A stretch of DNA of 40,279 bases from assembly GCA_014804425.1 (NCBI GenBank), contig JAAUZV010000002.1:240869-281147 (forward strand), in the 5' to 3' direction. The translations under genes and the position numbers were made by a program. Source of the DNA: Lachnospiraceae bacterium (GTDB lineage Bacteria > Bacillota > Clostridia > Lachnospirales > Lachnospiraceae). The notes below the pieces were generated by a model that was given only the letters and a program-made list of their open reading frames with translations, was not told the DNA's origin and did no database searches. This document shows positions 34,321 to 40,279 of the stretch, in pieces. Each line of letters starts with the position of its first letter. The stretch's first letter is position 1.

Positions 34321-35676
34321 TTATGATTCAAAAAGTGAAAAGAGTGACATGACATGCGCGCGCTCATGCACCGCCTCATCCTGTGCGTCCTCTGAAAAAA
34401 TGATCATATTCTTCGACGTCAGACGAGCCTTCTTACAACAAAACGCGTACCATTCCGTATCCGCCACATTGAGCGGCTGCGCTCCGTAATGGACAAACAC
34501 CGGAATCGCTTCCTCCTGTCTTGTGATGGCGACGATCGGGATTTCCCCCGATTTTCCGATCCACTCCTCACAGCGCACAATATGTCCGCGCTCCCATACC
34601 CTGCCCTCCAAAAGAGCCTGTGCGACCGCACGCGCATAGGCGCGCTCCAGAAACGGCTGAAGCTGCGACTGAATCCTTTTTTCATAAAATGCTTCCGCAT
34701 CTTCCGACATCAGCGCGCTTTGTTCAGAAAAAAGAAAGCGATACCAAAATTCCAACGCCGGATTTATGATGCGGTACAGCCCTTTTTTAGAGTCGTCGCG
34801 AGGCCCCGCCCCATAAGAATACACTTTTTCAACCAGATCAAGCTCCATTAAGTTTTTCAGATAAACGCTGATCTTCGCTCTGGAAAAGCCCGTTGCAAGG
34901 TGGATGTCGTTCAGCTTCTGCTTTCCGCGCGCAACGGTATACAGAATGGTCGAATAAACGCTGAATTCACGCAATTCCCCGGACAGACAGGTCAGACCGT
35001 ATTCATGCATCGTTCCTTTTTTTTCCAAAAAAAGACTGCAGATGAGCTGTTTTGTCGTCAAGCAGTATTTTGCCGCGTCAAGGAACGACGGATTTCCTCC
35101 GAGCAATGCATAAAGCGGAAAACATTCCTGTACCGGACGCCCCTTAAAATATGCGCAGATATCCGAAAAAGACAGCGCACTCAGCTTATGAATCCCACGA
35201 ATAAAAGCCGCGCAGCCGCCAAGCCGCTTTCCCAGTGAATTGGCAATAAAACTCAGGGAGGAACAGGATAAAAGAACAAGAAAATCCGTATCAGAATAGC
35301 CATGATTTAACAGAAGGCGCAGCGCAGAAGTAAACTGTTCTCCCGCCTTCAGAATATGCTCGGCTTCATCGATCATGAGTAAGACTCTCGGCTGCTTATT
35401 ATGCTCCGCAAGCGCGGTAAATACCGCGTCATAGACGTTTTTTGCATCAGGCTGCACGCGATCCTCTTGAAACTGACGCAGCATAAAGTGCGCCTGCTGC
35501 AGCTCAGAGGCGGGAACGGCATGATAGTACACGCTTTCATAGGTGTCTGCAAGCTGCAAAAGGAGCGTCGTTTTCCCCAAGCCCCTCTCCCCGTACAAAA
35601 CAAGGATCCTGCCTCCGCGCTCCTCAAAGCATTGTTCAATTTGTTCTGTGATGTTCGCTCTCTCGGAAAAATTCAT
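34321..35676 (-). CDS. Archaeal-type AAA ATPase with DUF234 C-terminal domain
   Basis: 451 residues. Walker A GERGLGKTT (30-37 region) and Walker B VLLMIDEAE (96-104) define the N-terminal ATPase; a winged-helix-like segment lies near 250-290 (QKLNDIHLATGFSRAKISVYLKNLMELDLVEK). The C-terminal DUF234 nuclease-like domain follows (LYRIINPALEFWYRFLFSEQ; GEIPIVAI...). This AAA_14/DUF234 class is frequent and poorly defined in clostridia and archaea; toxin-antitoxin or repair roles have been suggested but not shown. It lies 17 bases after the GGDEF-EAL gene and 27 before topB. No close ribosome site except AAGGG about 14 bases before the ATG. Confidence 0.88.
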   Translation of the reverse strand: MNFSERANITEQIEQCFEERGGRILVLYGERGLGKTTLLLQLADTYESVYYHAVPASELQQAHFMLRQFQEDRVQPDAKNVYDAVFTALAEHNKQPRVLLMIDEAEHILKAGEQFTSALRLLLNHGYSDTDFLVLLSCSSLSFIANSLGKRLGGCAAFIRGIHKLSALSFSDICAYFKGRPVQECFPLYALLGGNPSFLDAAKYCLTTKQLICSLFLEKKGTMHEYGLTCLSGELREFSVYSTILYTVARGKQKLNDIHLATGFSRAKISVYLKNLMELDLVEKVYSYGAGPRDDSKKGLYRIINPALEFWYRFLFSEQSALMSEDAEAFYEKRIQSQLQPFLERAYARAVAQALLEGRVWERGHIVRCEEWIGKSGEIPIVAITRQEEAIPVFVHYGAQPLNVADTEWYAFCCKKARLTSKNMIIFSEDAQDEAVHERAHVMSLFSLFES

Positions 35677-35693
35677 TCCGACAATCCGCCCTT

Positions 35694-37415
35694 CTAAATT
35701 TGTGCGGTGAGAATCTGCTCTACCTCGTCTTTCGGCATCGGTCTGCCAAGATAAAAGCCCTGAATATTATCACACTGGATGTCGCGCAGGTATTCAAACT
35801 GCGCCTCTGTCTCTACACCCTCCGCCACAGTCTCAAAGCCCAATCTCTTTACCATGGATACGATGGATTCCGTGATAATGCGGGTGGAATCGTCTGTAAT
35901 GACCGTGTCAATAAAGCTCTTATCTATCTTCAAGGTGTCGATCGGCAGTCCCTTTAAGTAGGACAGGGAAGAAAATCCCGTCCCGAAGTCATCTAAGGAT
36001 ACGCGGATGCCATACTCCCGAAGAAGATTCATTTTTTCGATCACCTCGGAAAAATCATCGATCAGCACGCTTTCTGTGATCTCAAACTCGATCTCGTTGG
36101 GCGTAATCTCATATTTCTCCATCAGGGAAATGACATTGGACACAAAATTCTTGCTCTTATACTGGATCGCGGAAATATTGATGGACATGATCAGACGGAC
36201 GCCATATTTGTCCCGCCACTCCGCACAGGTGCGGAACGCTTCCTCCACGACCCATGCGCCGATGCTGACGATACTGCCGTTTTTCTCCGCGATCGGAATA
36301 AATTCTGCCGGACTGATCAGTTTTCCGTTTTCATCCCTCCAGCGGATCAGCGCCTCCACGCCGCGCAGCCTGCCGCTTGCCACATCATACTGCGGCTGGT
36401 AAAAAAGCAAAAACTGATTTTGGGACATCGCGCCCTTTAACATATTTTCTATTTGGACATGATGCAGAAAATCATGAATGATCGGCGCGTCAAAATATTG
36501 AATCTCATTGCTGCCGATGCTTTTTGCCTTAAATAAGACGATCTCCGCATTGTTGATCAACCCGATCGCATTGTCTGCCGATTCCGGATATTCTGCCACG
36601 CCGACGCATACCGTGATCTCAATTTCCTTGCGTCCCGTCAACACAAACGGTTTTGCGATCCGCTCCTGAATCGTCTTATAAACAGCGTCTACGCTCCGTG
36701 TCCCGCACGGATCGTAAATGGCAATACAGTACGTGTCGCTGTTGAAATGGGATACCATCACATAATCGGAACAAAGCCCTCTCAAAAACTGTCCGAATGC
36801 CTGTATCAGCTCATCGCCCATGATCATTCCCATTCCGTCATTGACCTTACGGAAATCATCAATGTCAAGGAACATCACGGAAACGACGGACTGCTCTTTT
36901 TTTGCTTTTTCCAGCCAATCCGTGAGCCTTCCGACAAAATAGTTCCGATTGTAAAGTCCGGTCAGCATATCGTAATATGCCATATAGGTAAGCTCATCGT
37001 TTTGCTGCTTAAACCGGGAAATGTCACGGAATTTGATGACCTTGCTTGCCGGTGCGCCATCTTCGTCAGGCATGACGACCGTTTCACACTCCAGCCACCT
37101 CTTTTTTCCGCGCAGCTTGCATTCACAGCTGATTTTCTCAGTCGATGGCGTCTCTCTGTGGATCACCGCACCAAGCCGCTCCGCGTCTTCTTCCTCGATA
37201 TGATCAAAGATGCGCTCCAGATCCTGTATATGCCGGATGTCCATCGGAAAAAATTCCTGCCAATTGCCAAGCAGGGTAATCTGACCGTCCTTGTAGCTGT
37301 AATAGAGATAAGCACAGGATGACATATCGCATACCATCCGGTACATTTTTTCACTATCCGACAGCTTCTTATTCATCGCCGTGAGGTAATCCACCTGATA
37401 ACGCAGGTCATTCAT
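35694..37415 (-). CDS. PAS-GGDEF-EAL protein: active-looking c-di-GMP phosphodiesterase, degenerate cyclase
   Basis: 573 residues, cytoplasmic. A short coiled-coil and a PAS domain (about 22-135) precede the GGDEF-type domain (about 145-305), where the GGDEF motif is replaced by NSDTY (residues 225-229), so the cyclase should be inactive though the fold may bind GTP. The EAL domain (about 320-573) keeps its catalytic set: Glu354-Ala-Leu (VEALIRW), Asn413, Glu445 (FEITES), DDFGTG with Asp475/Asp476, Lys496 and Glu532/Glu535. It therefore probably hydrolyses c-di-GMP, controlled by the PAS domain. AGGAG lies 10 bases before the ATG. Followed by the AAA ATPase gene. Confidence 0.93.
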   Translation of the reverse strand: MNDLRYQVDYLTAMNKKLSDSEKMYRMVCDMSSCAYLYYSYKDGQITLLGNWQEFFPMDIRHIQDLERIFDHIEEEDAERLGAVIHRETPSTEKISCECKLRGKKRWLECETVVMPDEDGAPASKVIKFRDISRFKQQNDELTYMAYYDMLTGLYNRNYFVGRLTDWLEKAKKEQSVVSVMFLDIDDFRKVNDGMGMIMGDELIQAFGQFLRGLCSDYVMVSHFNSDTYCIAIYDPCGTRSVDAVYKTIQERIAKPFVLTGRKEIEITVCVGVAEYPESADNAIGLINNAEIVLFKAKSIGSNEIQYFDAPIIHDFLHHVQIENMLKGAMSQNQFLLFYQPQYDVASGRLRGVEALIRWRDENGKLISPAEFIPIAEKNGSIVSIGAWVVEEAFRTCAEWRDKYGVRLIMSINISAIQYKSKNFVSNVISLMEKYEITPNEIEFEITESVLIDDFSEVIEKMNLLREYGIRVSLDDFGTGFSSLSYLKGLPIDTLKIDKSFIDTVITDDSTRIITESIVSMVKRLGFETVAEGVETEAQFEYLRDIQCDNIQGFYLGRPMPKDEVEQILTAQI

Positions 37416-37500
37416 TCCGGCTCATCTCCTCTCTTTGGTCGGGCAGACAGATCATGGTTTTCCCGTGCTCCGGCCCGGAAAACAGGTTTTACTGAATTGC

Positions 37501-38589
37501 TCAAGCTTTCTTGGTAATATAACCCTGCGCCTTTAGCAGCTCCGCGCACAGAACGGCTCCGCCCGCCGCGCCGCGCACCGTATTATGAGAAAGTCCGACA
37601 AATTTCCAGTCATAGACAGTATCTTCGCGCAGTCTTCCGACGGAAACACCCATACCGTTCTCATACTGAACGTCCATGGCAACCTGCGGCCGGTTGTCCT
37701 CCTCCAGATACTGAATAAACTGCTTGGGTGCACTCGGAAGCTTTAACTCCTGCGGCACGCCGCTGAAAGAAACCAATTTTTCGATCAACTGCTCCTTGGT
37801 CGGCTTCTTTTTGAATTTGACGAATACTGCCGCCGTGTGACCGTTTAATACCGGTACACGGATACACTGGCAGGTGATGACCGGTGACGACGCAGGCTCG
37901 ATCACTCCGTTTTTCACCTCGCCCCAGATACGCAGCGGCTCTTTCTCGCTTTTTTCTTCCTCGCCGCCGATATAGGGGATGATATTTCCGTTCATTTCCG
38001 GCCAGTCCGCAAACGTTTTACCTGCGCCGGAGATCGCCTGATAGGTTGTCGCAACAACCTCGTAAGGCTCAAATTCCTTCCATGCCGTCAACACAGGCGC
38101 ATAGCTCTGAATGGAACAGTTTGGTTTCACCGCAACAAAACCTCTCGTCGTGCCGAGGCGTTTCTTCTGGAACTCGATGACCTTCATGTGTTCCGGATTG
38201 ATCTCGGGAACGACCATCGGCACATCCGGCGTCCAGCGGTGCGCGCTGTTATTGGATACGACAGGCGTCTCCGTCTTCGCATACGCCTCCTCGATTGCCT
38301 TAATCTCCTCTTTTGTCATATCAACGGCGGAAAAAACAAAGTCTACCTGTCCGGCAACTGCTTCCACCTCATTGACGTTCATAACGACGATCTTTTTGAC
38401 CGCTTCCGGCATCGGCGTATCCATTTTCCAGCGTCCGCCGACCGCCTCCTCGTATGTCTTTCCGGCAGAACGGGGACTTGCCGCAATGGTCGTTACCTCA
38501 AACCACGGATGATTCTCCAACAGAGAAATGAACCGCTGTCCAACCATACCCGTACCGCCTAAAATTCCTACACGTAATCTGTCACTCAT
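37501..38589 (-). CDS. asd: Aspartate-semialdehyde dehydrogenase
   Basis: NADPH-dependent reduction of aspartyl phosphate to aspartate semialdehyde, the branch point to lysine/DAP, threonine and methionine. 362 residues of the archaeal/fungal-like subfamily: GILGGTGMVGQRF (Rossmann loop 8-20), active-site Cys158 (VKPNCSIQSY) and the base histidine in LNGHTAAVFVKF near 270. NNSAHRWTPDVP and SGAGKTFADWPEMNGN are also typical. The last gene of the argH-asd pair (83 bases apart, possibly cotranscribed); AAAGGAG lies about 14 bases before the ATG. Confidence 0.96.
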   Translation of the reverse strand: MSDRLRVGILGGTGMVGQRFISLLENHPWFEVTTIAASPRSAGKTYEEAVGGRWKMDTPMPEAVKKIVVMNVNEVEAVAGQVDFVFSAVDMTKEEIKAIEEAYAKTETPVVSNNSAHRWTPDVPMVVPEINPEHMKVIEFQKKRLGTTRGFVAVKPNCSIQSYAPVLTAWKEFEPYEVVATTYQAISGAGKTFADWPEMNGNIIPYIGGEEEKSEKEPLRIWGEVKNGVIEPASSPVITCQCIRVPVLNGHTAAVFVKFKKKPTKEQLIEKLVSFSGVPQELKLPSAPKQFIQYLEEDNRPQVAMDVQYENGMGVSVGRLREDTVYDWKFVGLSHNTVRGAAGGAVLCAELLKAQGYITKKA

Positions 38590-38672
38590 CGTTCTTTACT
38601 GACTCCTTTCGTTCTACGCAAATCTGCTTCTCTTTCATCGTTTTATTCTGGAACTGCTCCTGTGATCGATCC

Positions 38673-40064
38673 TTACGTCTCACAGCCGTCCTTCGCCAGA
38701 TAAGCCTCATTATCCGCAATGACCTGCTTCATCACCTCTATGCCCGGCGCGCCGAGCGTCAAACGTTTCTCCACACAGGTCTTTAAGCTGACGGCATCGT
38801 AGATATCTTCCTCAAAGACCGGACTGAGCTCCTTGAGCTCCGGAAGCGTCAGTTCCTCAATGCTGCATTGTTTTTCAATACAGGTCAATACAAGCTTTCC
38901 GATGATGCCATGCGCATCCCGGAACGGTACGCCCTTTCCCACCAAATAATCCGCGGCATCGGTCGCATTCGTAAAACCGCCCATTGCGCTTTTTGCCATG
39001 ACCTCCTTACGGAACCCCGCTGTAGAGAGCATGCCCGTAAACAGGGTCAGACAGTCCTTGACCGTATCGATCGCGTCAAAAGTCAGCTCCTTATCCTCCT
39101 GCATATCCTTATTATACGCAAGCGGCAGCCCTTTCATCGTCGTCAGGATGCTGACAAGCGCGCCGTACACTCTTCCGGTCTTGCCGCGTACGAGCTCCGC
39201 AATATCGGGATTCTTCTTCTGCGGCATAATGCTGCTTCCGGTTGAATAGGCGTCATCCAGCTCGATAAATCGGTATTCATTGCTGTTCCAAATAATGATC
39301 TCCTCGGAAAACCTGCTCAAATGCATCATGATCGTAGCCGCCGCCGAAAGAAATTCAATGACATAATCCCGGTCGGAAACCGAATCCATGCTGTTTAGAG
39401 TCGGTCCCTCAAAGCCGAGCATGGAGGCGGTATAACTGCGGTCCAACGGGTACGTCGTACCCGCAAGCGCCCCCGCTCCGAGCGGGCAATAATTCATCCG
39501 CATGAAAATATCATGCATACGGCCGCGGTCGCGCTTAAACATCTCAAAGTAAGCGCCCATATGATGCGCGAGTGTGACCGGCTGTGCCTTCTGTAAATGG
39601 GTAAAGCCCGGCATATAAGTCGTAAGATGTTCTTTTTGAATGCGAAGCAGCACGTTTAAAAGTTCCTTTAGAAGCCCGTCCACATTCAGAATCTCTTTGC
39701 GGACATAGAGCCGTAAGTCCAATGCCACCTGATCGTTGCGGCTTCTGCCTGTATGCATTTTCTTGCCGGCATCACCGATCCGCTCGATCAGCTTTGCCTC
39801 CACAAAGCTGTGCACGTCCTCATATTCATCCGTCACGGCAAGCTGTCCGTCACGCACCTCTTTCCGAATGTCTCCAAGCCCCTTGACGATCTGATCCTTT
39901 TCCTCATTCGTCAAAATTCCCTGTTTTGCCAGCATGACGACATGCGCGATGCTTCCCTCAATATCCTCTTCTAAAAAGCGCCGGTCAAATGAAATGGATG
40001 CATTAAAGTGATACACAAGATCATCCGTTTGTTTTGTAAATCTCCCGCCCCACAGCTGAGCCAT
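38673..40064 (-). CDS. argH: Argininosuccinate lyase
   Basis: Cleaves argininosuccinate to arginine and fumarate, the last step of arginine synthesis. 463 residues, standard length. The superfamily signature GSSIMPQKKNPD is at 276-287 (catalytic Ser277/278). The substrate segments MHTGRSRNDQVALD (103-116) and GFTHLQKAQPVTL (with catalytic His156) are intact, and the protein opens MAQLWGGRFTK. A consensus promoter lies 43 bases upstream. No other arg genes are in the window. Confidence 0.98.
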   Translation of the reverse strand: MAQLWGGRFTKQTDDLVYHFNASISFDRRFLEEDIEGSIAHVVMLAKQGILTNEEKDQIVKGLGDIRKEVRDGQLAVTDEYEDVHSFVEAKLIERIGDAGKKMHTGRSRNDQVALDLRLYVRKEILNVDGLLKELLNVLLRIQKEHLTTYMPGFTHLQKAQPVTLAHHMGAYFEMFKRDRGRMHDIFMRMNYCPLGAGALAGTTYPLDRSYTASMLGFEGPTLNSMDSVSDRDYVIEFLSAAATIMMHLSRFSEEIIIWNSNEYRFIELDDAYSTGSSIMPQKKNPDIAELVRGKTGRVYGALVSILTTMKGLPLAYNKDMQEDKELTFDAIDTVKDCLTLFTGMLSTAGFRKEVMAKSAMGGFTNATDAADYLVGKGVPFRDAHGIIGKLVLTCIEKQCSIEELTLPELKELSPVFEEDIYDAVSLKTCVEKRLTLGAPGIEVMKQVIADNEAYLAKDGCET

Positions 40065-40106
40065 CTTTAATCCCTTTCTTGTCCCAAATCATACATTATG
40101 TTGCAT

Positions 40107-40135
40107 ATTGTAGCATGCTTACTGCTTTTTTTCAA
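40107..40135 (-). promoter_or_regulatory. argH promoter
   Basis: Minus strand TTGAAA (40130-40135), 17-base spacer, TACAAT (40107-40112). Good sigma-A match. The leader to argH is short and shows no ARG box or T-box that I can identify. Confidence 0.75.
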
Positions 40136-40170
40136 TAAAATGGTAGGAACTTTTTAACGAGTGATAATTT

Positions 40171-40216
40171 CAAAAGCTAATTCCACCGCCCACTTATGCG
40201 GTGGAATTAACTTTTG
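40171..40216. terminator. Intergenic intrinsic terminator (or palindromic element)
   Basis: CAAAAGCTAATTCCACCGC (40171-40189) pairs with GCGGTGGAATTAACTTTTG (40198-40216), 19 positions with one mismatch (wobble on one strand), loop CCACTTAT. T-runs are inside the stem ends. It may end a plus- or minus-strand gene lying beyond the right edge. Confidence 0.6.
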
Positions 40217-40227
40217 CACAAGTAGAG

Positions 40228-40256
40228 TTTAATCTTTCATACATTTGTGGTATGCT
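40228..40256 (+). promoter_or_regulatory. Weak possible promoter at window edge
   Basis: TTTAAT, 17-base spacer, TATGCT (40251-40256), reading out of the window. No start codon is visible before the edge, so this rests on the boxes alone. Confidence 0.25.
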
Positions 40257-40279
40257 CATAGCTGCCTTCTGACAGCAGT

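Overview
The window looks like an ordinary chromosomal segment of a motile, anaerobic, low-to-mid GC Firmicute, most likely a Lachnospiraceae-type clostridium. Grounds: a HisZ/short-HisG ATP phosphoribosyltransferase, the rplU-prp-rpmA-obgE-yhbY-yqeK-rsfS ribosome block with a Prp-processed L27, a lexA gene divergent from a LysM/YneA-type gene, RecU, a YlbJ-like sporulation-type membrane protein, GGAGG ribosome-binding sites, 17-bp-spaced sigma-A promoters, and a GGGtGRT protein beside a NifU-like scaffold. No rRNA, tRNA, IS element, prophage or CRISPR array was found, and no gene-free stretch exceeds about 215 bp. The assignment is from gene content and recall, not from a search.

Layout. 1-926 (-): 5' part of a YlbJ-like membrane protein, cut by the window edge. 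1007-4776 (+): two pseudouridine synthases (RsuA and RluA types), an SDR oxidoreductase, a two-helix membrane protein and recU. 4773-10036 (+): a his operon (hisZ, G, D, B and a HisIE carrying an N-terminal degenerate HisA/HisF-like barrel) behind a near-consensus promoter and a structured leader. 10101-14803 (+): a small membrane protein, two radical-SAM-linked proteins (TIGR03960/TIGR03936 types), an RNase E/G protein without its Zn-link, and a Nudix hydrolase. 14782-16625 (-): a complete tyrosine recombinase and a TtcA-like PP-loop enzyme. 16765-18819 (+): an AI-2E family permease and dtd. 18910-20188: the divergent SOS pair yneA-like/lexA with several LexA-box-like sites. 20264-24227 (-): the L21-to-RsfS ribosome/GTPase block, without nadD. 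24372-25647: a zinc-ribbon membrane protein (-) and a lipoprotein (+). 25677-29456 (-): a cytoplasmic [FeFe]-hydrogenase-like chemoreceptor and a membrane Cache chemoreceptor. 29639-31362 (-): the NifU-like scaffold and GGGtGRT protein. 31489-40064 (-): a left-handed beta-helix acyltransferase-like protein, topB, an AAA/DUF234 ATPase, a PAS-GGDEF-EAL protein with a broken GGDEF site, asd and argH.

How the genes work together. Most of the window is housekeeping: RNA modification and decay, ribosome assembly, amino-acid synthesis (His, the Asp family, Arg), and DNA repair and topology. The least explained part is 25.7-31.4 kb. There, a protein that keeps all four H-cluster cysteines of [FeFe] hydrogenases is fused to a chemotaxis signalling domain, sits next to a second chemoreceptor, and lies just downstream of an Fe-S-scaffold-like protein and the uncharacterised GGGtGRT protein. 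I infer a redox- or H2-sensing chemotaxis module. The link to the scaffold/GGGtGRT pair rests only on proximity, because a strong terminator separates the two units.
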